A stretch of 64,000 nucleotides of DNA from Lethocerus indicus (taxonomy: Eukaryota > Arthropoda > Insecta > Hemiptera > Belostomatidae): contig JACDQD010000007.1 in assembly GCA_019843655.1 (NCBI GenBank), forward strand, positions 27,990,816-28,054,815, read 5' to 3'. Both the position numbers and the translations under genes were made by a program. How positions within the stretch are numbered: position 1 is the stretch's first letter; each line of letters starts with the position of its first letter. The notes beneath the pieces were generated by a model that saw nothing but the letters and a program-made list of their open reading frames with translations, was not told the DNA's origin and made no database searches. This document shows, one piece after another, positions 49,086-60,892 of the stretch.

Positions 49086-49155
49086 TAGAATACCTGTTAC
49101 GCAGGACGCCGTCCGCAAGCGCGTCCGATGCGCTACTGAAGACGGCGAACAGAAC
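49086..49155. mobile_element. Hairpin-element fragment
   Basis: AGAATACCTGTTACGCAGG and, after 40 unrelated bases, GCTACTGAAGACGGCGAAC. Confidence 0.45.
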
Positions 49156-49743
49156 TATTCTGTAACATTGTAAAATGCTAAATCCATTAGCCGCTTAACG
49201 AGGTTAAATTTCGTGTGTGTGTATATAGGGGGGAGGGGGAAAGGGTATTCGGGCGGATTTATGTCGTTAGAGCCGCCCTTCTTCCGATTCTACCTGCGGG
49301 GGTGAGTTCGTTGGGTCCGAACATCCCCATTTTTCCACTGCATCAAAACGATGGATGGGGGCGAGTTTTTTTTCCTTTCTGCGCCCCTGGGGGTTGACAC
49401 TGGGTGGGGCAGATGGGGCCGGATTAGCCTCAAACGAGCTAAGCAATTAGCTACCCTAATTCTGCCTCTAATCAACCCCTCCTCTCTCTATCTCCTTCAC
49501 CCCTCTCGCTCTTCTTACCTTATCTGTCACCCCACTGTTGCAATAGTCCTCGGGTACCAGCATTCAAGCATTCAAGTTTTGCAACCGGTGCTTTAACCTT
49601 TAATTCCATACTAACATATCCTTGTTCATCATTAGGTACGGCGATATGAAAATTTATAACAATAATTTACTATTGAATTTCGTTTAGAAAGCACCCGCCC
49701 TAAATTTTCTTCAAGTGAAATTCCGCTTCGAACGCACCCAATC

Positions 49744-49890
49744 CCAAGAACGCCTTCCGTTCTCAGGTTATGCTATACAGCAATATGACGAACGCCTTCC
49801 GTTCTCAGGTTATACTGTCCCGCAATACGCCTAACGCCTTACGTTTCCATGTTATACTACCCCGCAATACGCCGAACGCCTTTCGTCCTT
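49744..49890 (+). repeat. Short outlying array of the 42-bp satellite
   Basis: Three to four diverged units (AACGCCTTCCGTTCTCAGG, CAGCAATATGACGAACGCC) 2.2 kb from the main array. Confidence 0.9.
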
Positions 49891-50102
49891 ATGTTTTATC
49901 GTAATATCAATAATGTAATCTGTAATATAAATGATATTTATTTATTAATATAATAATAATATCACTCAAGAAATAATAACAATTTGAAATTACCAATATA
50001 TTATTACAGTTCGATCCAGAAAGCATCTTCGTAATTCCTCTTCAAATGTTCCCATTCTCGAAATAATGTAACCCTCATTATAGAGTTACCTAATCAATTC
50101 AG

Positions 50103-50232
50103 TTTAGAATATCTGGAGGATACCCGAAAAACATCCAAAGTGCCGAAAGTGACTGACACCGCTACTGAAGATGGAGAGCGGCCGAAACCGGTCTAGCAAA
50201 AAAACCAAACCAGCGACAGAGGAGACAGGAAC
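50103..50232. mobile_element. Hairpin-element copy, internally deleted
   Basis: Inverted tail start TTTAGAATATCTGG jumps to the centre GATACCCGAAAAACATCC, then arm 2 to GAGACAGGAACTAC. Confidence 0.65.
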
Positions 50233-51000
50233 TACTAAGAAATTCAGTAACACTGGAAGTTTAAGATTTAGATGTTTAATGTTTAATTTCTGACAGAGTC
50301 GACACAATTTCTGTTTCACATTTCTAGCTGACACAGGCCGATAGTGTCTCTGTTATGGAATCAGAATATACAAAGTGAGATTTGAATTTTAAATATTAAG
50401 GAATATACTGTATATTACACTTACTATTCTTAAGGAGCGTTATTTTTATCCGATCTCAATGCGTTGAAAATTGTCGTCAAAATTGTGTTTTTCCTCTGTC
50501 GGGTTTAGTTCCAGTTGGGTACGGCGACGGACCGAAAGAGTGTACACCACTCCGGGGGTGTAGGAGGGCGAAAGGAGGGTGAAAGTGGAGATGAATAATA
50601 AAAGCTGGGTTCGGGAGGGGACACGGGTTGGGCCCACCACCCCCTCCCCGTCTTTTATGGGGCCCCCGGCCCTCACAGAGCCGATATAACGAATGGGCCG
50701 CCCAGTCGTAAATAAACGCCCCCCCCTACCAACCCCCTCGTCTAATCCCAACAGGTTTAAATTACATCTGCATTATTACCACCGGCTTCCACCCCCTACC
50801 CCCCACCCCACCACCACCATCACTTTCAACCCCGTAAAGTTTTAAACGCGGCTACCGCGTAGGTGTGGCGCTTACGGTTACTGTTCACGTGGAGCCCCCA
50901 AAGAACAGACCTAAATCGTAAATTTGGACTGCCGAGACCGTCTTTGAAAAGGACATCCAAAACTTACATTAGCCGACAGGCCGAAAATATATAAATCCAT

Positions 51001-51112
51001 GTAGGTTCGTGATGTTCTGTCTCCTCTCGCTGGTTAGGTCTTTTGCTATAGCGGTAAACATCACGAACCTATATTAACCCTCGCAGACCACAAAACAGGT
51101 ATATCAAATATA
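51001..51112 (+). mobile_element. Hairpin-element copy, nearly all loop lost
   Basis: GTAGGTTCGTGATG, then TCTCGCTGGTTAGGTC, then CATCACGAACCTA and tail CCACAAAACAGGTATATC. Confidence 0.68.
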
Positions 51113-51119
51113 AATCCAT

Positions 51120-51770
51120 ATTGAAACCTCGGGGGTTCCGCCAAGAAATCCGACATCGCCCGCATCAAGAGATTCCGGTCAAAAGTCCTTAGTAACATCC
51201 TTAACGCTCCCCGGTATGTTTCTAACCGAACAAATGACCTCAACATACCCCGACAGTCGACGAGGTCACAAACCATTACTAAAGCGGACATCAAAATTGA
51301 CCTCAAGTAACAAATTGACACTTTACAAAGCGATACTTAAACCGACGCGGACATACGGTATTGAGCTATGGGGTTCCGCCAGGACATCCAACATCCAGAG
51401 ATTCCAGTCAAAAGTCCTTAGAACCATCCTTAATGCTCCCCCCGGGGGGGGGTATGTTTCTAACCGGACAATCCACAATGACCTCAACATACCCCGACAG
51501 TCGACGAAGTCGCAAAATCCCGGTTCCTCAAGTCCCACTCCCGCCTTTCTCCTCATCCCCAATCCACTCGTTCATTTCCCTTTCCTCTCTTACCCGTCCA
51601 CTGTCCCCACCACGACGGCTTAAACGCCACCGTCCCAGAGATCTCCTTAGTCCGAAGTTCTTGTGTCAAAAGTGCCGTAATTGGGCGGTCTCATTTATCG
51701 AGACATTTGCACATTCAACATTTGTACCCGCAACTATACTCTAGTTGATTGTACAGGAAATAAAAGGTGA
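51120..51770 (+). mobile_element. Second copy of the same LINE tail, internally rearranged
   Basis: From 51260 it reads LTSSNKLTLYKAILKPTRTY, GIELWGSARTSNIQRFQSKV and LRTILNAPPGG, as at 29.9 kb. The preceding 140 bp (51120-51260) repeat the downstream part first, so the order is scrambled by a partial tandem duplication. An A-rich end follows near 51760. Frameshifts are visible. Confidence 0.75.
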
Positions 51771-52012
51771 AAAATCGCGATTATTGTCAAAGAAAAAAAA
51801 CGAAGATGGAGAAGATCGTTTAGACGAAAATAACGGTATCACAAAATATTGGAAACTGTCCAAAATATGGAATAAAGACGGAGGATAAATTAACCGAAAG
51901 AACGATGGAAATTCGATAAATAACGGAATATATATTATGAATACACGAAAAAACTAATAAACTTAGTAAAAAATAAAAAAAGGCTTGAAATTAAATATAA
52001 AAATTACCTCCC

Positions 52013-52110
52013 CTTTGATAAGGCGAACAGTCCCTTATAACCGGCGGCTGTACTAGTCCTACACTACAGGCGCTATATAACACCGTAAATTCTACAGCAC
52101 AACTATAGAT
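52013..52110 (+). repeat. Dispersed R2 repeat
   Basis: GATAAGGCGAACAGTCCCTT, then GGCTGTACTAGTCC and GTAAATTCTACAGCAC, as in the copy at 58020. Confidence 0.7.
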
Positions 52111-52347
52111 AATAAGATTTTTAAGTAACAAGAGTAAAGAGTAAGGAATAACAGACTGAAATTCCCCAATATTTTAAAAATTCGATCTATTTATTTGATA
52201 TATTGAAATCACGCCGCAACTTCCATAATATTAGGATATTTAGCATAATGTAGGATATATAGCGCCTTCAGGTCTGTACGTACAGACCAATGTTATATAA
52301 TACGGAGCTTGAACCCTGTATTATGTTTCGGTACAGTGACAATTTAT

Positions 52348-52490
52348 GTTAGACTACCTGTTTTGTGGTCTGCGAGGGGTTGGAATGCCGCAAGCGATTT
52401 CTTGTGTCTCTGTCTGCGATTCGGTCTTTTGCTAGACCGGTATAGAGAGGCGAGAGGAGTCAGAAAAAAACACAAGAAATATACGGTATA
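52348..52490 (-). mobile_element. Hairpin-element copy, truncated
   Basis: Inverted tail CTACCTGTTTTGTGGTCTGC, then a short arm and CACAAGAAATATACGG. Direct repeats ACAATTTAT at 52339 and 52491. Confidence 0.72.
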
Positions 52491-53319
52491 ACAATTTATT
52501 TTAATTAATTGCAATTTCTTGTTTATGTTCACTTGCAACACCCTCGGTTTTCACTTCTAAAACGTAATTTTGACCGTATTTTTTTTCTGTTAATTAAGCA
52601 CGACGTTATTCGTAAAATTCCATCGATGCCCGAAGCTAAAATATATTAGTTAGCCTATTTTTGGGAATATTTCAAGGGTAAAAATTCACCATTTCAAGAC
52701 GCCGCAAATGGCTGTTTAGCGTCTGGAGTCAAAGTAATTTCGGTTTAGGGGCCTCATAGGACCGAATTATATGGCGAATAATTACTGTAATTCCCGTTTT
52801 GCAACCGGATGAAATATATAATTGAAGGAAAATCCGATGCTTGTTTCCCGAGCAACCGAAACCCCCTATCGCCGTATCCACGTCTGGGGTTTCCGGTTGT
52901 CCACTAATTACCGAACTATATCTAAAGCCCCCTCCCCCACCGAAAGCCCGGATTGAACTTCGAAATTATGCCGTTCAATCAATTAATTCGGTTTCCGGGA
53001 AACCGGTCAGACTGCAGTGTAGCGCAACCGGCCACTTACTCTTATCTGTGCAACTCATAACTGCACTTTCGAGACACCGGGGGATGCAGTTGCACGGGAA
53101 ACTTTCGACCCCCCCCTCCCCACGAGTATTTAGTTTGGGGTTGAGTTTTAATCGATACAGTTTAATCGTCGGCGCGATTGGCAATTAAACCTAGCGCATT
53201 TCAACCCCACAACCCCTCAGTTTGAAATCGCACGAACGGAATTTTCTCTCCAATCAATTACAAGTTTCAACCTGTTAAACGGCGGGGGGGGAGGGAGCTC
53301 GAAAAACTTTCAGCGTAAA

Positions 53320-53443
53320 GTTTAACACACCTGTTTTGTGTTCTCCGAGGGGTTGGAATACCGTAAATTTGCGGTGTTTCTCCTCTACAGCCGGAAGACT
53401 AGCAAAAGACGAAACCGGCGAGAGGAGACATAAACACTATATA
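53320..53443 (-). mobile_element. Hairpin-element copy, truncated, with target duplication
   Basis: Inverted tail CACCTGTTTTGTG at left, arm end GAGAGGAGACATAAACAC at right; the middle is deleted. TTTCAGCGTAAA (53308) and TTTCAGCATAAA (53444) flank it. Confidence 0.75.
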
Positions 53444-53800
53444 TTTCAGCATAAACTACAGCATAGAATATTCGATTACCCCGATTATAAAGCCGAAAAA
53501 CACAGGGGATGTTTTTTTGAAACATCTACGTCGAAATATCTTCAATGGGCTAATTATTGATTAATTAAATTGGGCAAAATATTGGAAAATTGAGGAAAAT
53601 AATGAACTAATTTTTATCCACGACAAATGTGTCATAATTTTCCTTGCATGTGAATAGAAACACGGCGCGTCCAGAAACGAATTTCCCGAAATTTCATTCT
53701 ACCTATAACTGTCTATTGGATGCATAGAAACTAGATTAAAAATCCTGTTACAGTAGGCAATAGTTGAAAACTATAAACACCAAAACGAAATCGTCCATAT

Positions 53801-53847
53801 AGGGGCGGATGGGGAAAATCCGCAATAATTTAGTTGCCAGACCAATA
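53801..53847. mobile_element. Solo mariner end
   Basis: AATCCGCAATAATTTAGTTG followed by CCAGACCAATA is a single right mariner terminus. No left partner is seen nearby. Confidence 0.55.
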
Positions 53848-55079
53848 AACAGGGGAATCTTAAGTAAGTAGTTTACTAATAATTCCGAAAGCTATTCAAC
53901 AATATGAGGGAGAAACGCTTCCGAACCGTGACCGTAATTCTGTGCGAAATTCAATATCCGCGGGTGTGCCCAAACTTAAACCTGTTGTTATTATTATTCC
54001 AAAACAGAATCGGGTGGAAACCGGCTTCGGTAACTCGACAGAACTGCTCCAAGTTGAATCTCGAGTCTTCGGACAAATTGAATAAGTCGACTTATTCAAC
54101 GACGCTTAGGAAGATTTCGGTCTTTGAAATCATCACGGAAAACAAAATTCGTAATGGCCCGTTTTGTCTTTTGCGTCATGGTTTTTTTGGCTCCTCAAAA
54201 TTTTCCATTAATTAAAGCTATTAAACAAAAAATATTATAGGATGTGAAAATTATGTAATAATACTTTTGTCAGACAGTACAAATTGGGACAGTTGTCGAA
54301 CGAGAAATCAGAGCGTATGCGCCAGAATTGTCGTAAAACTAATTTTAAAACTAATTTAAAGTTACCTGTTCTGGGAAATCGCCGGCGGGATTTTCCGCCC
54401 CCGGACGGGGACAGACGGCTGGTCTATGCGGTCTATAGTCTATAAAATAACGTCCGATTTATGGTCCTCGCCACAATAACCGAAAATTGATCGATCTAGT
54501 TCGCGATTTTCCCCTTTTTCCAACGAATTCCAGTACTTTGAAATTGAATTTATCCCTAAATCAAGCCCACTTTCACATTCCACGCGGATATAAACCCCGA
54601 TATATTTAAACAACTGGAAATTTACGAAATATATATATTGAATATTGGATCAGAAATAAATAATTTTGATACTCTGAAACAAAATTAAATAGAGATGATA
54701 CAATTTTGATATTTATTACAATTAAATTTCCTGTAGTTTCAAACTTAAATATGAATCATGAAATTCCTCAACTTTATTGAGTATTAGAGGATGGAATATA
54801 TTGTTCTCGCAGTAAATTTACAGTCAAAATCACAAATAATAAATTCACTTTTTCTTACAATTTTCCCTAAATTACAGAGAGAGAAAGGTGACTGTAAAAT
54901 GTAAGACACTTCGAGGAATTATCCGAACCAATTTTCTCAACCCGATCGTGTCTGAAAGTTCAAAGAGGAAAAGGGTAAGAAGAAAAAGAAATAAACCCCT
55001 TTTGTATAGTCAAGATTGAAACAATGTTATCCTTTGACACATTCGATGAAAGAAGAAATATTTCGTTACTGTTGATATT

Positions 55080-55409
55080 GTAGATTTCGTGTGTTTCTGT
55101 GTTTCCACTCGCCGGTTTGGTCTTTCGCCAGACCGGTTTCGGTCGCTGGCCATCTTCAGTAGCGCTGTGTTAGTCATTTTTGGATGTTTTTTTTAGGCGT
55201 CCTCACTGCACTGTCACTGTCACTTGTACTGTCCCTATTGTCGTCGGTGAGGATGCCCAGAAAACATCCAAAGTGCCGAAAGTGACAGCGCTACTGAAGA
55301 TGGCGAGCGGCCGAAACCGGTCTGGAAAGAGACCAAACCGGCGAGAGGCGACAGAAACGAAATCTACGATATTCCAACCCCTCGCAGGCCACAAAACGGG
55401 TACTCTAAA
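55080..55409 (+). mobile_element. Hairpin-element family, near-complete reference copy with target duplication
   Basis: Family structure: arm 1 starts GTAGATTTCGTGTGTTTCTG and runs through GACCGGTTTCGG, GCCATCTTCAGTAGCGCTG and CACTGCACTGTCACTG. A centre follows, then arm 2 is the reverse complement and goes on past CGAAATCTACG into a one-sided tail (AACCCCTCGCAGRCCACAAA, then a GGTACTCTAAAC-type end). The strand given for each copy points towards the tail. Here the direct repeats CTGTTGATATT (55069) and CTGTTAATATT (55410) flank the copy, one mismatch in 11. No ORF and no poly-A. Confidence 0.8.
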
Positions 55410-56564
55410 CTGTTAATATTAGTTTTAATCTCCCAAATGTAGATTCGGAAGATTTAATTACGAATTTTATTTTGAAATCTCGATTTACTGCACTTCTATA
55501 ATATAGTGTTGATAGTTTCAATCCTTTAGATTTTTCCCAGAATAATTATGTTCTCTTTAATACTTTAGGTTTATGGGGCGCGTTCTTGAAAAATAACCCA
55601 CGAAGGGACAAAAGAAAACCACTTTTCCTGACACTGTCCTCCCCTACAATTCAGTTCGGTACGGAAATATCCCACTTAGGTGTTGAGAGGAAGACGGGGA
55701 AAATGTTTTTTTTTTTTTGCAAAATGAAAATAGAAATATATCCGCCGTAATAAAAAAGAAAGGGCGTACGCGTTAAAAAGCGAAATGAGCGATGGCCCAA
55801 CGACAAGATATATTGCGTAAATCGAGGTTTCGACGTGGGGAGGAGGAAATTTTGAACCCGAACCCTAAAAAAAAGAAAAACCACCCCGCTTTCAGTTTGA
55901 CCCAGTTCGGCTGGCGCTATTTCCACCCTTAAAGGGACGCTTTTAAAGCCATTGACGTTTACCAGTCCCTCAACTTTTATTTTCTTTTTTCTGTTAATTT
56001 CGCGTATAAGAATTCTGGACGATTTACGAAAACAGCGAAACGCCCGTCACCGAAAGCCGATCGCTGAATTTCGTTCTGAAATTTTTACCGAATTTCGTAC
56101 GTTTTCATCGTCTGATGAAGGCTGCAAAAAATAACCATATATTTTTATGAAAATAACCGTGTCTCCACATAGACATGAGGCGATACTTAGTGATTAGTGG
56201 ATCGAAATTAGATTCAAAAAATAAATTATTACCAATCCGGACCTACGATATACGGTAATAACTAAACTTTTTCTATCAATATTTAGTTTACTGTAATTAA
56301 ACGTAACAATGTTATCAACTGGCTTTGAAATACCAGCGCAACTTAAATATAACGCTATCGATATTTCTCAGTGCTCATTCACCATTAGCAATTGTAATTT
56401 ATTACAATTTTTTATAACTCATATTCTACGCCGTTTATCTAAACAAGTGGCTTTACAACTTATACCCCATATTGCTATACTAAAAATAATAGTGACGATA
56501 GTTAGTTAAGAATAATTCAATATTGCCAATTCTTGTTCGAGAGTTTTATTGTCTGTTTTATTGT

Positions 56565-56660
56565 TTGGTCGGTTTCGGCTGCTCGCCATCTTCAGTAGCG
56601 CTACTGAAAACGGAATCTACGTTATTCCAACCCCTCGCAGATCGCAAAACAGGTATGTTG
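56565..56660 (+). mobile_element. Hairpin-element fragment
   Basis: GGTCGGTTTCGGCTGCTCGC, TTCAGTAGCGCTACTGAA, then CCAACCCCTCGCAGATCGC and CAGGTATGTTGAACC. Confidence 0.65.
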
Positions 56661-57484
56661 AACCCTACTATCTTCCGAGATCCCTAACTAACGTTCCGTG
56701 CAGACGCCTGAAAAGGGAACTGTGGCCGCGCGACTTAAATGTAATAAAAAAAAATGTAATAAATAAAAATGGGGGAAACCAGTGGGTTTCTCGACTCGGA
56801 GACACTTCGATTCTCCGGGAAAAGGTCGAGGCGATGGACGGCGTCGAAAGTGGCCGGAAAAGCCCCTGAACCGCGGGCGGAAAATCTTATGACGAACGTT
56901 TTTCCTGTAGGCGGGAAACAACGCAGTTACAGGATGAAATGGAATTGGATCGTGGCGATAAGTGATTAAGGGTACGCCGGTCGGGAAGGGTAGTTAAACC
57001 CTCGGGTCGGGGGGAGTATTCCACCCCCCAACATTAAACTGAACTGGAATTAACGCCGAGGGCTCCCCCGGTCGTTTCTTTAGGTCGCCAGTGGGCGTTT
57101 ATAGCGCTTCTTTTCTACCATCCCCTTAGAGGCCGGTTTTATTGGACCTTTTATTATGATCGCTCCGGCCTCCAGCCTCCAGACTGGAGGCGGGTCGGGG
57201 ATATCTCTCCAGTTTATTGCCGGCTTATAGCGGCCCTGATATTTCCATAAAACGGTACCGCCGCCGCCGCCTCCGCCTCCGCCTTTTCCCCCTTCGCTTT
57301 CCCAACGCTTTCCCTATCTCAAATTGCGATTCGTCTATTAAATTATTGGACTGTAAAACCGAATCTGCACTCTTGTTCTGCGACTAAATCCCGAACAAAG
57401 TTCCTGGAGTGATCGGGATGAGTCCCCCCGTCCGACTCTGGGACGGGTCCTCGCTTCTCTTACCGTATTTTGACCGATGGACGG

Positions 57485-57668
57485 CGTTAGTCTCACCATC
57501 GCTCGCCTTCAAGTACAAGTGACAGTGGCTGTGCAGGTGGCGATGACCGAAAAGCGTCCGAAGTGCCCAACACAGCTACTGAAGACGGCGAGCCGCCGAA
57601 ACCGAGGAGACGGAGAAACACACGAAATCTGCGGTATTCCGACCCCTCACAGACCACAAAACGGGTAT
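57485..57668 (+). mobile_element. Hairpin-element copy, degraded
   Basis: Centre-like CAAGTGACAGTGGC, GCTACTGAAGACGGCGAGCC, GGAGACGGAGAAACACACG and tail ACAAAACGGGTATTTCAA. Confidence 0.62.
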
Positions 57669-58019
57669 TTCAATTTCACCCTTCCGCATACAGATTATGA
57701 CCCCATACACAAAAAACAAATACAAATAGGCCAAATTTAGAAAAGAATTTACCCTTCAATTACAAGTTTCGACTGATCAGAGTTCAGTAGAGCTCATGAA
57801 CTACCGCATAATCGTTAACAGTATGAAATATTCGACTAGTTTTAGAACGATTGAAAAGATTCATTTTGGTTGAGAGTCATTTATCGTGCGGTTCCGATGG
57901 GATGATTATTGAAATTGGGGAAATAAAATGGGTTTGGTAAAAATAATGAACTACTCCTACATGTATTTGCACAAATTGTGCCCCGCTTTAGGGTTTGAGG
58001 AGGGAAATAGGGGGGGGAC

Positions 58020-58140
58020 CTCTCTATAAGGCGAACAGTCCCTTATAACCCTTAGCAGTTAGTACTAATCATAGTCTACATGCTCTAATTGTAAGCCTAA
58101 ATTCTACAGCATTGTATTACATTACTATGGGTAATAAACG
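58020..58140 (+). repeat. Dispersed R2 repeat
   Basis: Contains TATAAGGCGAACAGTCCCTT then ATAACC, and AGTACTAATCATAGTCTAC. Relatives are at 52013-52110 and 48662-48730 (forward), and 60943-60995 and 61365-61425 (inverted, where they read as TTATAAGRGACAGTTCGTC-like). Confidence 0.7.
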
Positions 58141-58159
58141 GTAATTTTTATTGCCACAA

Positions 58160-58250
58160 CATTGAAGACGGCGACCAACCGTAACCGGTCTAGCGAAAGA
58201 CGGTTATTCCAGGCCGTCGCGGACCGCAAAAAATGTTATTCCGAACTATA
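58160..58250 (+). mobile_element. Hairpin-element fragment, degraded
   Basis: TTGAAGACGGCGACCAACCG, GGTCTAGCGAAAGACGG, GTTATTCCAGGCCGTCGCGG. The tail is not intact. Confidence 0.52.
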
Positions 58251-58275
58251 CAAATATATTTATGATAGACACTTC

Positions 58276-58460
58276 ATCCGAAAAAATGCAGTTTTTAGGC
58301 CCAAAATCGACCCAAAAATGAGGTATTTAGACACAAAATACCCAAAAATGCGGTTTTTAGGCCCAAAAATGCGTTTTTATGCCCAAAATTGCCCCATTAA
58401 TGCAGTTTTTAGGCCCAAAATCGACCGATAAAGGCGGTTTTTAGGACAAAAAACGACCCA
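58276..58460 (+). repeat. About 33-bp satellite, block 1
   Basis: Units around GCGGTTTTTAGGCCCAAAAT and CGACCCAAAAATG. The block is flanked by a direct repeat (ATGTTATTCCGAACTATA at 58233 and 58554). Confidence 0.88.
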
Positions 58461-58909
58461 AAAATCCACAAGTGTCCCAAAGTGAGTTACACTTGCCCCT
58501 GAAAGGAGAGCTGAAAAATCGAAAATTTTTGAAATTTTAGAAAAGTCGCAAAAAATGTTATTCCGAACTATAAAAAAATATATTTATGATAGACACTTCA
58601 TCAGAAAAAAGGGTATAGACCAGATTTTAAACTAGAGCGCGCCCATTAGGGTTTACGTAACGTATTCATTTAGTGAAAATCGAATATTTTCGGTAGCAGT
58701 GGGCGTGGAATGTTTGGAATTTCAGATTGATGCGGGGGTTTGTGAGGGCGAGTTTTAAAGGAGCGCTGACAGGGTTTATTGGTGTTCCCGGCGGCGGCAT
58801 TTCGTCCGGCTTTACGATCCGAGCACACAGATCGGCGTCCTTTCCTCCGGATAATAAAACGACTGTAGGAAAATCAATTCGCGAACTCCCACCCCCGAGA
58901 CGCCACTGA

Positions 58910-59575
58910 TTAGGTGCAAAATCGGCCAAAAAATGCGGTATTTAGGCCGAAAAATGGGCTTTTTAGGCACAAAAACGGCCAAAAAATGCGGTTTTTACGG
59001 CTAAAAATACGGTTCTTACGCGCATTTGAGCCCAAAATTACGCATTTAAGCTCATAATCCCCTAATGCGGTTTTACGCCCAAAATCGACCCAAAATGCGG
59101 TTTTAGGCCCAAAATCGACCCAAAATGCAGTTTTTACCTCAAATCGCCCAAAATGAGGTTTTAGGACCAAAATCGACCCAAAATGGAGTTTTTAAGCCCA
59201 AATCGCCCCAAAAGCGGTTTTAGGCCCAAAATCGCCCCAAAAAAGCTGTTTCTAGCCGCATAATCCCCTAATAATTCTGGTTTTTAGGCCCGAAATCGAC
59301 CCAAAAATGCAGTTGGTTTGTAGACCAAAATAGTCCGAAAAATGCCGTTTTAGGCCCAAAATCGACCCAAAATGGTATTAGGACACAAAATACCCAAAAT
59401 GTTGTTTTAGGTTTAATCGACCCAAAAATGCGGTTCTTATACCCAAAATTGCCCCATTAATGCAGTTTTTAAGCCCAAAATCGACCGATAAAGGCGGTTT
59501 TTAGGCGCAAAAACGACCCAAAAATGAGATTTGTAGGCCCAAAATCGACCGAATGGAGACTTGGTCTCTATAAAA
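58910..59575 (+). repeat. About 33-bp satellite, block 2, forward
   Basis: About 20 degenerate units of the same family with length changes of one to several bases. Confidence 0.88.
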
Positions 59576-59905
59576 ACCAACTTTTTTGGTCGATTTTGGC
59601 CCTAAAAATTGCATTTATGGGGCAATTTTGGGCCTAAAAACGGAATTTTTTGGTCGATTCTAGTCCTAGAAACCGCATTTTTGTGTCGATTTTGGGCCTA
59701 AAAACAGTATTTTCGGGTCTATTTTGGACCTAAAAACCGCATTTTTGGGTCGATTTTCGGCCTAATAAGTGCATTTATGGGGCGATTTTCGGCCTAGAAA
59801 CTGCATTTTGGGTCGTTTTTTCGGACTAAAAACCGCATTTTGGTCGATTTTGGGCCTAAAACTGCTATTTTTCGCCACCCCGGTCTATTTTCGGCTCTAA
59901 AGCGC
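59576..59905 (-). repeat. About 33-bp satellite, block 3, inverted
   Basis: Units read TCGATTTTGGGCCTAAAAAC and CGCATTTTTGGG, the reverse complement of block 2. The switch point is near 59566-59590. Confidence 0.9.
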
Positions 59906-60892
59906 ATTTTGGGGAACCGGCTGGAGGATTTTGCCAGGGCTTTGGCTGGTTTTGGAGTTTGTCTCCGTGTTTAGTCGTTATTTTTCGATTATTTCGGCCA
60001 AGTTTTGGTCTCTCTGGGCTAAGAGTTGTGTATGTGTCCCTTTCGTGGCCTTTTATGTCGAGGGCAATTCTGAGACATTTGTTCTGTTTGATTTGCAGTT
60101 TTCTTTATGTCTGTCTCGGCGGGAAAACGCCAAACTGTCAGCTGGTCGGGAAATGCTCAAAGTAAGAATTTGTCCCGTGAACGCGGTACACCTTACTAGG
60201 TACCACGTGTACCACGTTCTCGTGGTATTCGCGGGTCGAAAGGGCGATGATATTCCTCCAACCTGTTCCGACGTAAGGCAGAATACCGGAACTTCTAAGC
60301 TTCAGCTTCGGCCTAAGTTTCAGCCGGTAATTAAAGTTCTCTAATAGTCGCAGGGAACTTTAATTTTTCGAGGAAATCGTTTTAATCTCAAGGAAAGGAG
60401 TTTTCCCGAATCGATAATTAGTTAAGCCGCCTCCCTCCACAATAACTTCGATGAATTATTTTAGAATTTCTCCGGCGGTGTATTTTCACGAATATTTATA
60501 ATTATTACGCTAAAAACTGCTGAGTTTAAAAGTATCTTTTTCAATTATTTTTTTTCTAAACTGAGACATCAAGTTTTTTTATCCCTAGGATTTCCTTCCT
60601 TAAGAGGGAGGAAAAGTCGAGAAGTAAATCCGGTACTCCGAAGCAGAAAAAAAATTGGCTTTTTAATTAATTATTTTATTTAAAATTCGAATGTTTTTGA
60701 ATTATTAATTCGACGCTGACTTTGTCGCGACAAACAGAATTATGTTCAAATTTTTAAAATAGGAAACTAACCCTTCTGTGTATAGATTTATAAGGGTGTC
60801 CCTCGCACTTTTAATTAACTTCATTCAAATTTATAGCACTGTGAAGTTCGGCCAAACAGACAAATATTAACGAAATTAATGCTTTTATTATA
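59906..60892. other. Spacer with an unexplained 137-codon ORF
   Basis: An open frame at 59931-60344 (plus) starts MPGLWLVLEFVSVFSRYFSI and has a hydrophobic first third. It directly follows the inverted satellite block. No family recognised, and no splice or start context decides it. Confidence 0.3.

Larger units (their letters stand above)
47961..49743. other. Spacer with dispersed repeats only
   Basis: Apart from the R2 and hairpin copies listed, I see only GC-rich runs (48147-48160) and T/A tracts. The stretches 50233-51000 and 52500-53307 are alike. Confidence 0.4.
53848..57484. other. Spacer with few features
   Basis: Outside the hairpin copies at 55080 and 56565 I recognise nothing. 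A short CCGCCG run lies at 57262-57285. Small ORFs show no family motif. Confidence 0.4.

Noticed and set aside
55080..55409. Hairpin family as an ordinary symmetric MITE
   Set aside because: The ends are unequal (tail on one side) and flanking repeats vary from 9 to 14 bp, which does not fit a fixed-length target duplication; a MULE-like foldback remains possible.
58666..58929. 87-codon minus-strand ORF between satellite blocks
   Set aside because: No family motif; its ends run into the 33-bp satellite, so it is probably not a gene.
59931..60344. 137-codon plus-strand ORF
   Set aside because: No domain recognised and it sits against decayed satellite; kept only as part of the spacer note.
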